Source of the DNA: Dyadobacter frigoris
GTDB lineage: Bacteria > Bacteroidota > Bacteroidia > Cytophagales > Spirosomataceae
Direction: 5' to 3'
Length of the DNA: 64,000 bases
Assembly: GCF_005280585.1 (NCBI RefSeq)
Contig: NZ_SZVO01000002.1
Span: 381,005-445,004 of the forward strand
The position numbers and the translations under genes are program-made. The stretch's first letter is position 1. Each line of letters starts with the position of its first letter. The notes under the pieces are model-generated. The model was not told where the DNA came from, did not search any database, and saw only the letters and a program-made list of their open reading frames with translations. This document shows, piece by piece, positions 30,524 through 40,300 of the stretch.

Positions 30524-31525
30524 ATGAGGAAAACAACTACAACCTATCACACTTGTATTCACCGTTTACGAAGCAAAACAGCCATTACAAATGAAGTTCT
30601 TATCGTAACAAGTTATGATTATTTCCTTCAAAAATTTGATCTGGCGCTTCTTTTAAAAAATTATCAGGAAGTAATTCTGATCCCACAATCCACTGATGAT
30701 GATTTTTTATTAAACCAGGAAGTAAGTCCACTTCTTGATAAGTTTGAGAAAATACATTTGGTAACTAATCCTCAATATGATAGTCGTTATCATGTCATTT
30801 ATGATTTAGTTGTTCGGAAAAATAAATCCATTCGAATAAATACAGTTTATGACTTTTGTGAAAATATTCTGAAAAAAGTTTACATTCCTCATGATATTAG
30901 GGAAATAAACCCAAACATTAACAGCTTGTTAAACTTTGGAAGGAGAGTTCGCTATCCTAAAAAGATAATTGATGTTTCAATTTCTGCTACATTATTTCTC
31001 TTCAGCCTCCCGCTATGGATACTTAGCTACCTACGAATAAAAATGGAATCCCCAGGACCCGTTTTTTATTTTCAGGAAAGGGTAGGTATGGATAACAAAA
31101 ATTTCGGATGTATTAAATTCAGGTCTATGCGCCTGGACGCAGAAATTAACGGAGCAAGTTTTTCAAGAAAAAAAGATGAACGTATATTTTCTTACGGATC
31201 TTTCATGCGTGCCAGCAGGATCGACGAACTTCCTCAAATCATCAATATTTTTCGTAGAGATATTTCGTTAATTGGTCCAAGACCGGAGAGGCCTGTATTT
31301 ACTGAAACTTTCGATGAAACAATTCCTTATTATAACATAAGGCATAATGTAAAACCTGGTATTACCGGATACGCACAGGTTATGTATCCCTATGGTGCTG
31401 GCGTTCGCGATGCCCGTCATAAATTGATGTATGATCTTTATTACATTAAGAACTGGAGTATACAACTTGAACTTAAGATAATAATGTTAACAATTTGGGT
31501 AATATTAGGCAGGAAAGGTCTTTAA
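30524..31525 (+). CDS. Undecaprenyl-phosphate sugar phosphotransferase (initiating transferase)
   Basis: 333 residues. Residues about 1-140 are a degenerate cytoplasmic region without the usual four membrane helices. One hydrophobic hairpin (IIDVSISATLFLFSLPLWILS, near 146-167) is followed by the conserved catalytic domain: SPGPVFYFQERVG, FGCIKFRSMRLDAE, RASRIDELPQIINIF, LIGPRPERPVF and PGITGYAQVMYPYGAGV. These are hallmarks of the WbaP/PglC-type monotopic phosphoglycosyltransferases, here closest to the short PglC-like topology with an extra N-terminal domain. It would start each repeat unit by putting a sugar phosphate on undecaprenyl phosphate at the inner membrane. It is the only initiating transferase in the locus. 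Confidence 0.95.
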   Translation: MRKTTTTYHTCIHRLRSKTAITNEVLIVTSYDYFLQKFDLALLLKNYQEVILIPQSTDDDFLLNQEVSPLLDKFEKIHLVTNPQYDSRYHVIYDLVVRKNKSIRINTVYDFCENILKKVYIPHDIREINPNINSLLNFGRRVRYPKKIIDVSISATLFLFSLPLWILSYLRIKMESPGPVFYFQERVGMDNKNFGCIKFRSMRLDAEINGASFSRKKDERIFSYGSFMRASRIDELPQIINIFRRDISLIGPRPERPVFTETFDETIPYYNIRHNVKPGITGYAQVMYPYGAGVRDARHKLMYDLYYIKNWSIQLELKIIMLTIWVILGRKGL

Positions 31526-31571
31526 TATTTATTTTGACTACGCCTAATTTCAAATCTTGCCAACCTTTCCA

Positions 31572-32999
31572 ATGAGGAAAATATCAGTACTTAACTTTTT
31601 CTTATGTTTTGTTTTAAGTATTGGTATAAACCACGCACAAGATTCAACACTAACTTATTCTTTTAGCCTTCTTGCTTCCGGGGCTAATAACAAAACTCCA
31701 TATTGGTTGCAATCAAACCAATATGGAGCTATTCCACCATATGGCTCATCTATTTCAGGGCAATATGGAATTTACAAAATTTATAATCCCGGAAATCCTC
31801 GTTTATTTCAATGGTCAGCTGGGGCCCAGCTTATTACTAATGTGAGTAAATCCAGTTCTGTTTTTTTTACCGATTTGTATGTGGCTGGAAAAGCGGGGCC
31901 GCTTGAAATAAGTATAGGGCAACGTAAAGGATCAATGGGAATAACAGATAGCACCTTAACATCAGGTTCCCTGGCGATATCCGAGAATGCTCGTCCATAT
32001 CCCAAAATACAAATTTCTACACCTAATTTTGTAAATATTATCCCCTTAAATGATATTATCTCATTTAAATTTTCTTACTCAGATGGTTTATTAGGTTCAG
32101 CTGCTATTAATTATGGAAATGTCAGCCAGGTTCCTAATACTTATATGCATCAAAAATCTCTTTATTTGAGATTAGGAGGTTCACGTCATAGGCTTAGCTT
32201 ATACGCGGGTTTTAACCATCAGGCTATGTGGGGTGGAGAGGAGAAAATATTTACCGGTGGTTTAAAAACTCTGGAGGCTTACAAGTATGTAATTTTAGGA
32301 AAACCCTGGGCAGATAGCAGGGTAGGAAATCATTTCGGGACAATAGACGTAGCAGCAGAATGGAGAGGCAATACCTGGAATGTTTTCTTATATCGTCAAA
32401 GTATTTATGAGGATGGTTCGCTGGCAAAACTTACCAATATTGCTGACGGTCTTAACGGTTTAAGATTTAAAAGAAAACATATTGATGAAAAAGATCTTTC
32501 GTTTAAACTCAATACTGTTTTAGTTGAATTTATCTATACAAAAGAGCAAGGGGGCAGCACCTTCGACTTTGACAAAGGTATTTTTGGAAGAGATAATTAC
32601 TTTAACCATTACGTTTACGCACAAGGCTGGTCATACAAAGGCAGGGCTCTTGGCACACCCTTGATAGGCCCTCAGAATATGTATCGGGATAATATTGCTC
32701 GTGACAGCTCAAACTTCACTGCAAACAATAGAATAATTGCATTTCATCTTGGCCTAAAAGCGTCCTGGAATAAGGTTGACTTATTATTTAAAGGCACTTT
32801 TTCTCAAAACTTTGGAACATATGATTTCCCATTCCCATCAGCTCTTAGCCAAACGTCACTATTAATTCGCGCAGAAAGACCAATTTCTATTTGGAATAGA
32901 AGTCTTTTAAGTATAAGTTTAGCAGCTGATATCGGTAAATTATATACAAATAACTCCGCTCTTACCATAGGATGGAGAAAGATAGGTTTTCTCCGTTAA
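31572..32999 (+). CDS. Wzi-like capsule assembly outer-membrane protein 1
   Basis: 475 residues from the ATG at 31572; an upstream in-frame TTG at 31557 would place five residues before the signal peptide MRKISVLNFFLCFVLSIGINHA and is less likely. The mature part has the Wzi-family pattern: TPYWLQSNQYGAIPPYGS, a series of amphipathic strands, HQKSLYLRLG, GFNHQAMWGGEE, and LYRQSIYEDGS. E. coli Wzi is an outer-membrane beta-barrel lectin that organises capsule at the surface. Two paralogues follow directly, and all three follow the initiating transferase on the same strand. Confidence 0.9.
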   Translation: MRKISVLNFFLCFVLSIGINHAQDSTLTYSFSLLASGANNKTPYWLQSNQYGAIPPYGSSISGQYGIYKIYNPGNPRLFQWSAGAQLITNVSKSSSVFFTDLYVAGKAGPLEISIGQRKGSMGITDSTLTSGSLAISENARPYPKIQISTPNFVNIIPLNDIISFKFSYSDGLLGSAAINYGNVSQVPNTYMHQKSLYLRLGGSRHRLSLYAGFNHQAMWGGEEKIFTGGLKTLEAYKYVILGKPWADSRVGNHFGTIDVAAEWRGNTWNVFLYRQSIYEDGSLAKLTNIADGLNGLRFKRKHIDEKDLSFKLNTVLVEFIYTKEQGGSTFDFDKGIFGRDNYFNHYVYAQGWSYKGRALGTPLIGPQNMYRDNIARDSSNFTANNRIIAFHLGLKASWNKVDLLFKGTFSQNFGTYDFPFPSALSQTSLLIRAERPISIWNRSLLSISLAADIGKLYTNNSALTIGWRKIGFLR

Positions 33000-33066
33000 C
33001 TCTTGACCTTCCTGATAAATAACATTAAAGATATTTTAGGTCATTAAATACCTATATTCTAATTCG

Positions 33067-34506
33067 ATGCGTAATTGCTTTTTTATCAGTTTCCTTTTTT
33101 TTACCGCGTTATTATCACACGCTCAAGACTCTACTTTCCAATATAAAACTTCTCTTGCTCTGGCTGGCTCTACTGCCCAGTCGCCTTTTTGGATGCATGC
33201 CAACCAAAATGGAGCCGTTCCTTTGAATGGTACTTTTGTAAGCGGTCAGTGGGCGGCGCATAAAATTTACAATGCCCACAATCCCAGAACTTTTCAATGG
33301 TCTGCAGGAGCCGAATTAATCACGAACTACGGAAAATCAGGACTCGGAAAATCCGGAGATTATTTTTTCACCGATTTATATGTTGCGGGCAAGATTGGAC
33401 CTGTCGAGTTTCTTGCCGGTCAGAAAAAATCGATAACGGGTTTGGTCGACACACTCCTTACTTCCGGCTCTCTGGCCGTGTCGGGTAATGCCCGACCAAT
33501 ACCTGGTTTCAAAATTTCAATTCCTGTTTTCCTGCCTTTGGGTTTTACTAACGATTTGATTTCAATTAAAGCCTCGTTTTCAGACGGTAGATTGGGAGGA
33601 AGTCAAATTACTTATGGAAGTACCAGCTATGTACCAAACACGTATTTTCATCAAAAATCACTTTACTTTCGGGTTGGACGTCCCAATAACCTCTTTAAAA
33701 TTTATACGGGCATCAATCATCAGGCCATTTGGGGTGGAGAAAATGAGATTTCACCTGTTAATCATCTTAGCACTCTTAACGCCTACTGGTACGTGGTATC
33801 AGGAAAAACACTGGATTATAGAAAAGTAGGCACCCACTTTGGAACCATAGATCTTGCCGGAGAATGGAAAGGCAGCAACTGGAATTACTTTTTGTACAGA
33901 CAGAATATCTATGACACAGGCTCATTATTTAAAGCAAACAATTTTATTGACGGCCTGAATGGGATAAGAATAAAACGCATCAAACCGCTCAGCAAAAATG
34001 AAACTTATTTTTCCATCAATTCTTTTTTGTTAGAAGTGATAGGAACACAAAATCAAACCAACAATTCTCCACTGTCGGGGCTTGCAATTTTTGAGAATGG
34101 TGACTATTTCAATTCTTACATTTACCGCAGAGGTTGGTCATATAACGGAGCCTCGATAGGAACACCATTAATTCCAGGGCAAAGTTTAACCGATGGCGAT
34201 CTCCCGCGTAACCAAACTAAATTTACAAATAACAACAGAGGCTGGGTTTTTCATTCAGGAATTACAGCAAGCTGGTTAAATACTACCTTTCTTTTTAAAG
34301 GAACTTATTCTCGAAATTTCGGAACTTATATTAATCCATTCGATACTGTCAAACAGCAAGTTTCTATCCAGTTAAGTGCAGAGAAAAAAATGAAATTTCT
34401 TAGAAACGGGAGTCTCATTGCGAGTTTTTATTCCGATATTGGCAAACTTTATCCAAATTCATCAAGCTTATTACTTGGCTATCGTAAAAGCGGTATGTTT
34501 TGGTGA
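33067..34506 (+). CDS. Wzi-like capsule assembly outer-membrane protein 2
   Basis: 479 residues, starting with signal peptide MRNCFFISFLFFTALLSHA. It is a clear paralogue of its upstream neighbour: SPFWMHANQNGAVPLNGTFVSGQW, FTDLYVAGK, LTSGSLAVSGNARPIPGFKIS, HQKSLYFRVG, GINHQAIWGGENEI and FLYRQNIYDTGS have direct counterparts there. Both end in a repeated DIGKLYPNSSSL-type strand and a terminal aromatic residue (SGMFW here), as expected for an outer-membrane barrel. It lies 67 bases after the first copy. Confidence 0.9.
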   Translation: MRNCFFISFLFFTALLSHAQDSTFQYKTSLALAGSTAQSPFWMHANQNGAVPLNGTFVSGQWAAHKIYNAHNPRTFQWSAGAELITNYGKSGLGKSGDYFFTDLYVAGKIGPVEFLAGQKKSITGLVDTLLTSGSLAVSGNARPIPGFKISIPVFLPLGFTNDLISIKASFSDGRLGGSQITYGSTSYVPNTYFHQKSLYFRVGRPNNLFKIYTGINHQAIWGGENEISPVNHLSTLNAYWYVVSGKTLDYRKVGTHFGTIDLAGEWKGSNWNYFLYRQNIYDTGSLFKANNFIDGLNGIRIKRIKPLSKNETYFSINSFLLEVIGTQNQTNNSPLSGLAIFENGDYFNSYIYRRGWSYNGASIGTPLIPGQSLTDGDLPRNQTKFTNNNRGWVFHSGITASWLNTTFLFKGTYSRNFGTYINPFDTVKQQVSIQLSAEKKMKFLRNGSLIASFYSDIGKLYPNSSSLLLGYRKSGMFW

Positions 34507-34612
34507 TATATAAGGTATTGTTTTGAAGCGTTAGAAAACAAAAGTTTTTATATTCAACCCTCTCGATAATTTTAATTATGACACACTATATAAAAACCTT
34601 TGAAGTTAGCTT

Positions 34613-36100
34613 ATGAGACCAATCTCCACAATTTTTATTTATTTTCTTATTTTAATCATTTGTTCCAGAAGCTATTCTCAATCTGTTTCTGCAGTAAATA
34701 AATTTTCAGATTCAACTTCTTCATTTGTAGAACTCACCGGATTTGGTAGCTCTACCTCACGCACACCTTTTTGGATTCAGGCTAACCAGTTTGGTATTGT
34801 TCCTCGTGCAAGCCCTGCTGGAAGTGTGCATGCCGGTTTCGATTATTTCCATAGCCTTTCCAATGATGAAACTAATAAATGGAGAATCGGATTTGGTGTG
34901 GAGGCAGTAGGTAATATTACAAAACAAGAAAATAAATTTCTTCTTCCACAAGCATATGCTTCTATCCGGTTTAAAAATTGGGAATTTTCGGTTGGAAGAA
35001 AAAAACAATGGGTTGGATTAGCAGACTCAACCCTCGGAACCGGATCTTATGCATGGTCCGGAAATGCTATGCCTATTCCTAAAATCCAACTTGGTACAAT
35101 GGGATTTGTTGCCGTCCCATTCACGAAAGGATGGGTTTCTTTTAATGGGTTTTACTCTGACGGATTCTTTGAAAATAATCGCCCGATTACCAGTGACTTG
35201 AAACTCCACCAAAAGGCTATTTACTTAAGATTGGGTAAATCTACTTCCAGACTGAAGTTATATGCAGGCGCCAATCACCAAGTTCAATGGGGAGGAAAAT
35301 CGCCTTATTTGACAGTCGACGGTAAAATGCCAAGTGGCTTTGGAAACTATATTAATATGGTTACTGGAAGATTAGGGGTGAAAGGAACAAATGCTACCTA
35401 TTTCGATAGCACCAATAGAATAGGGAATCAATTAGGAAGTATTGATCTAGCTGTTGAAATAGAGACATATGGATCAAGTATTCTGATATACAGGCAAACA
35501 CCATACGAAGACGGTTCAATCTTTTATTTGACTGGGCTTAAAGATGGGTTAAATGGGCTTCGTATCCGCAGAAAGAATTCATATGGTTCCAATTTTCAAA
35601 TCACCGAAGGTGTCTTGGAATTCCTTTATACAAAAGATCAGGGAGGAGATAATTTTGTAATTACCGATGGAAAAAACAGAGGACATGATAATTACTTCAA
35701 TCACGCCCAGGTTCGGGATGGTTGGTCCTATTATGATCGCACTATCGGTACACCTTTTATTACGCCGACATCCGATACTAGATGGAAATGGCCTAGTTAC
35801 GCAGACAGCTTTACAAGCAATAACCGCGTAAGTGTTATACATATTGGCCTAAAAGGCACTTTAATGCAAAAAATCATATGGACAACAAAATTATCATATT
35901 CCAGTAATTCAGGAACGTATGACGAGCCATTTATCTCCTCCCCCACCCAATTTTCCGGCCTGTTAACCATGCAAGGCAAGATCAACATCTTTGGCGGCAC
36001 AATCCTGAAAGGGTCAGTGGCGGCGGATTTAGGCAAGTTATATGCTGATACTTATGGGTTTACGTTGGGACTAAGAAAGGAAGGGCTTTTAAGTAAATAG
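34613..36100 (+). CDS. Wzi-like capsule assembly outer-membrane protein 3
   Basis: 495 residues with signal peptide MRPISTIFIYFLILIICSRSYS. It shares the family landmarks (TPFWIQANQFGIVPRASPAG, FSVGRKKQWVG, HQKAIYLRLG, GANHQVQWGGK, IYRQTPYEDGS, DNYFNHAQVRDGWSY) but is more diverged from the first two than they are from each other, judging by eye. Likely an outer-membrane barrel that binds or organises the exported polysaccharide. It is the last gene of the locus and is followed by a strong terminator. Confidence 0.88.
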   Translation: MRPISTIFIYFLILIICSRSYSQSVSAVNKFSDSTSSFVELTGFGSSTSRTPFWIQANQFGIVPRASPAGSVHAGFDYFHSLSNDETNKWRIGFGVEAVGNITKQENKFLLPQAYASIRFKNWEFSVGRKKQWVGLADSTLGTGSYAWSGNAMPIPKIQLGTMGFVAVPFTKGWVSFNGFYSDGFFENNRPITSDLKLHQKAIYLRLGKSTSRLKLYAGANHQVQWGGKSPYLTVDGKMPSGFGNYINMVTGRLGVKGTNATYFDSTNRIGNQLGSIDLAVEIETYGSSILIYRQTPYEDGSIFYLTGLKDGLNGLRIRRKNSYGSNFQITEGVLEFLYTKDQGGDNFVITDGKNRGHDNYFNHAQVRDGWSYYDRTIGTPFITPTSDTRWKWPSYADSFTSNNRVSVIHIGLKGTLMQKIIWTTKLSYSSNSGTYDEPFISSPTQFSGLLTMQGKINIFGGTILKGSVAADLGKLYADTYGFTLGLRKEGLLSK

Positions 36101-36116
36101 GTTCTCGTCATTAATA

Positions 36117-36155
36117 AAAGGCCATTAAAAATTATATTTTGGTGGCCTTCATTTT
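36117..36155. terminator. Bidirectional terminator between the wzi cluster and the HIT gene
   Basis: AAAGGCCA pairs with TGGCCTT, and the stem extends through two wobble pairs into AAAA/TTTT, with T-rich sequence on both outer sides. It can serve the convergent wzi3 and HIT genes. Confidence 0.75.
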
Positions 36156-36543
36156 ACATATTACCACGAATCGCCGTCGCCAAATCAGCCAGCTCTTCCT
36201 GTGAAATCTTTATCTTTTTACTAAAATCTGCATCAGCCATACTGTTTAAAGGAAGCAAATGGATATGTGCATGAGGAACTTCCAGCCCAATTACACTGAC
36301 ACCTATCCGCAAACAGGGTACTGTCTTTTCCAAAGCAGGTACAATGCTTTTTGCAAAAAGGAAAAGCCGGGTGTAAGTATCGTCGTCCAGATCAAAAATA
36401 TAGTCAACTTCTTTCTTTGGAATCACTAACGTATGTCCTTTGGCGATAGGGAATGCATCGAGGAAAGCTAAAAACTCTTCATTCTCAGCAATTTTGTGGG
36501 AAGGAATTTCTCCGCTGACAATTCTTGAAAATATAGAAGCCAT
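36154..36543 (-). CDS. HIT family nucleotide-binding hydrolase
   Basis: 129 residues from the ATG at 36543 (an in-frame TTG lies one codon upstream). It has the HIT fold: SIFSRIVSGEIPSHKIAE at the N-terminus and the catalytic histidine triad HAHIHLLPL near 93. HIT proteins of this HINT type hydrolyse adenosine phosphoramidates or dinucleoside polyphosphates; the substrate is not known for most bacterial members. Cytoplasmic, and divergently transcribed from the DUF1080 gene. Confidence 0.95.
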   Translation of the reverse strand: MASIFSRIVSGEIPSHKIAENEEFLAFLDAFPIAKGHTLVIPKKEVDYIFDLDDDTYTRLFLFAKSIVPALEKTVPCLRIGVSVIGLEVPHAHIHLLPLNSMADADFSKKIKISQEELADLATAIRGNM

Positions 36544-36582
36544 CAATTGTTTTGTTTTTCGGATCTGACAAAAATATAAATA

Positions 36583-36618
36583 GAATTACTTAAACTTTAA
36601 TACGATTTTAAGTAATTC
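36583..36618. promoter_or_regulatory. Palindrome in the divergent HIT/DUF1080 promoter region
   Basis: GAATTACTTAA (36583-36593) and TTAAGTAATTC (36608-36618) form a perfect 11-bp inverted repeat with a 14-base spacer, in the 128-base region between two divergent genes. It may be an operator. No consensus -7 element is clear. Confidence 0.5.
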
Positions 36619-36671
36619 CATTCCCAAAAGTACTTAATATTGTGATCCAAAACATTTAAAAATAATAGCAC

Positions 36672-37379
36672 ATGAATTTGACAAAATGGCAAGGATTTGG
36701 CAAAACAGCCCTAATCGCCTTATTTTCACTCGCACTTCTTGGAAACGAAGCACAGGCACAAAAAGGCAAATGGGTAAAATTGTTTGACGGTAAAACATTG
36801 ACCGGATGGCATAGCTGGCAGGAAACTTCGGTTTTGCCTCAATGGAAAATCGAAGATGGTGCTATCGTTCTTGCTGACAAAGGAGGAAAAGACCTGGTTA
36901 CGGATAAAGAATATGCTGATTTTGAACTGGAACTGGACTGGAAGATCAGTGAAGGTGGTAACAGTGGAATTATTTATCACGTGACTGAAGACAAAAAATA
37001 CTGCTGTCCCTATTCTACGGGTCCGGAAATTCAGATTTTGGACGATGTGAAACATCCTGACGCAAAAGCTGGAAAAGACGGAAATCACAAATCAGCTTCT
37101 CTTTACGATATGCTTCCTCCAAGTGATTTTACTGCTACAAAACCTGCCGGTGAATGGAACAAAGCTAAAATCATTATCAAGAACGGTCATGGTGAAAGCT
37201 GGTTGAACGGCAAAAAGCTGGTTGAATTCTCAACGATGGGTCCTGAGTGGGAGAAGCTTGTTGCTAACAGCAAGTTCAAAACATGGGATGGTTTCGGTGT
37301 ATCGCAAAAAGGCAAAATTGCTTTGCAGGATCATGGGAACAAAGTTTCCTTCAAAAATATCCGGATCAAAGAACTTTAG
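36672..37379 (+). CDS. DUF1080 (3-keto-disaccharide hydrolase family) secreted protein
   Basis: 235 residues with signal peptide (about 1-30, ending EAQAQ). The domain is recognisable from WVKLFDGKTLTGWHSW, DFELELDWKISEGGNSGIIYHV and the final VSFKNIRIKEL. It adopts a concanavalin-like jelly roll. Family members act on 3-keto-glycosides in the periplasm of Bacteroidota, together with sugar 3-dehydrogenases; no such dehydrogenase is next to it. The last four bases overlap the 3' end of the convergent helicase gene. Confidence 0.93.
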   Translation: MNLTKWQGFGKTALIALFSLALLGNEAQAQKGKWVKLFDGKTLTGWHSWQETSVLPQWKIEDGAIVLADKGGKDLVTDKEYADFELELDWKISEGGNSGIIYHVTEDKKYCCPYSTGPEIQILDDVKHPDAKAGKDGNHKSASLYDMLPPSDFTATKPAGEWNKAKIIIKNGHGESWLNGKKLVEFSTMGPEWEKLVANSKFKTWDGFGVSQKGKIALQDHGNKVSFKNIRIKEL

Positions 37380-40300
37380 TCCTCTAAGTTCATCGATCCG
37401 GCCCAGTATTCGCGGCTGTAAATTCGTCTGACAGGCCAGTTTTTCAGTCGCAGCAGAAGGGGTAAATAAGCGTGTGGTTCTTTTGACGATTTACTTCGGT
37501 GATACAAATCATCGTCCGTCAGGATCAGACCTTTATATACCCCTTCTTCTTTTATAGTAAGATCCGAAAACGGCAGTTCTTTATAAAGATCAGGCCGGAG
37601 TTTTGCCAGTCTGTCTTTCAATAACCAGTTTGACCTGAAACGATCCGTTGCTAACGGTTTTGGCTGGTAATTCCCTTCTGAAACCTGCTGTGCATAATTA
37701 AGATACGCTTTCAATAATCTTGGCCCTTCATTTGCAGTCTGTTCCGTTTGTAATTGTTCGGGCCAGACACTGGTTACAAAGTAGATCTTTTCTCTCGCAC
37801 GGGTTACTGCTACATTGAGTCTGTTTTCGCCGCCCTGCATGTTAAGACTACCAAAATTCATTGCTATTTTTCCCTTTTCATCGGGGGCGTAACCCATTGA
37901 GAAAATAATAATATCCCTTTCGTCTCCCTGAACATTTTCAATATTTTTGACAAATAAATCATTTCCAGTGACCTTTTCTCTTTCCAAAACCTCCTGGATA
38001 AGCTGTTGCTGATAAAAATTAAACGTGACTACACCAAGCGTTTTATCAGTTGTGCCCAGCTCTCGTATAAGTTCAACCACTTTTTCAGCTTCGATCAAAT
38101 TCATGTTATTTTTCCAGACACCGTCTGTTTTAACATAAGAAATCCCCGGCTCCTGTTTGTTTATCAAATTGAAATCGGGCAGCAGTCGTAAAGAATTTTT
38201 ATAAAAATGCTGATTTGAAAAACCAATCAGATCCAGAGAAAGACTACGGTAATGTCCCGATAGTTGATACTGGTCCAGACTTTGGGCAGCCAGATCAAGT
38301 AAAGAAACAACTTCGAGTGCTACCGAAACTTCTTCTTCATCCGGTTTTTCTTCATACCGGACTTTGTATAAATCACTTGGAGAAAGTTGTCTAGCATCGC
38401 CCGTTACAACAACCTGTTTCCCGCGAAAAGCCGCAGGTAATCCATATTCCGCATAACACTGTGAAGCTTCATCAAAAATAACCATGTCAAATAAATCAGC
38501 CTGCATCGGGAATATGGCAGAAACGGCTTCGGGAGATGCCATCCAGCATGGAATTAATGAAAAAACGTCTTCCGCATAATTTTCCAAAAGCTTCCGGATC
38601 GGCCAGATTTTTCGTTTTTTAGTCACCTGATGATTTAATTCGCGGTAGGTGACCCGGTTTCCAAGTCTGTTTTTTTCAATATCCTGATAGGTTGCTTCCC
38701 GAAGTTTTATTCCTGTTATATCCCGGCTTAAATTCTGCTTTTCTTCAATACTACCTTGCAGCTGCTCTTCCCACTGCTGCATTTTCAGAGAAGTGACAGC
38801 CCTTAACTCCGGGAATTTATTTTCAATATGTTCAATCCATTCAAGGGAAATACTGTTTTCAAACAAGCTCACAAATTGCTCAGAACTATTGTATTCAGAT
38901 TTTTGACCCTTTGAAATAATACGTTTCGTGATGGTTTGTTCATTTGCGTTCATTTCAAACACAATTCTGTCCATCTCCACAAGCGAATCAAAATCACGGC
39001 TTAAAGAAGAAAGTAGTTCTCTGCTGTAATTTTCAGGCTGTAAAATCAGTTTTTCAATTTGTAGTGGTAATAGAAATGGGGTCAACATTTCTTCCAGTCG
39101 TCCCCATGATTTAATCCAACCCGACATTTTTTCGATATTGATCTGGAAATCATTCAAATTTTCAGATTGCAAAGCCAAATGAATAATTATTTCTTGCCAG
39201 GGTTTTAATAGTGAGCGGGAAACTCCATCAGCAGCTTTTTCAGCATCCTGAAAAAAGTGAATATGTTGTTGCTCAAAAGAAGCATTAAATTCAAGGAATT
39301 TCTCATCGAAATCCAGTAAAGGACTTCGAAGCCAGTTTTCCAGTTCAATTCTGTTGCGCAGTCGGAGTTCTAGTTTTCCAAGATCCTCAGCAGAGGTAGT
39401 AAGACCGTTTTTGAGCGCAATATCTGTTACCGCAGCTTTTTCGTTCCCAAACAAATTCCACCAAATTCCGGATACAGAGGATTGCTTTGCATCCATTGCT
39501 TTTTTCAATTGTGCACGAAACGGGGTAAGCCCGGATTGGTTTAAGTTTGATTCAATCCCATCTTCCACAAACCCTTCCAGTGAATCCGTCGTCTGACGGA
39601 TAAATGCCAGCCTCTCGGAACTGTTTTTATCGGAATCAATATATTTTTTGAAGAGATTATAGACAGCTTCCTTTTGAATCAGTTCGGAGATATCATTCAG
39701 TCTTTCAAGGATTTCACTTCTGTTTTGAATATAATCAATTGAAAAAGGCCTTCCTGCTATTTTTTCAAATTTACGACTTTGAAGATTATATGCTTCCGGC
39801 CAATCGGACAACATTTTTTCCATATTTCGTAAATCCCCAATGCTATATTTTGCAAAACTTTTTCGGTTAAACCATGCATGTTGTTTATTAAAATGTAGGT
39901 GATAACCTGTCAATGTTTTCAATCTTCTCTTAAAATCATCCCATTGATCAAGACGAAAAAAGCGGTAAAGATCTTTGACATCAATGATTTCCGCTTTGTT
40001 GTCACAGGTCAGATATAATTCTTTCACAGAAACACCGCTTTCGGTGTCATCAAATAATGCACTTCTGAAAACATCAAGCTCCCCTACTGTACGATCAATC
40101 TGACGGCTTTCCTGACCGAATTGCCTTTCCAGAAAAACAGCATCCAGACTATAATTTTGCTGACGATAGGATTCTACCTGCTCAATCTGCGTTGCAAATT
40201 GACGATACAAATCAGCCCGGTCATTTTTAAAATCGTGAATAAGCGCTACAAACGGATCCATACCTACGGTCTTTAACCGCTGATGAACGACATCCAGCGC

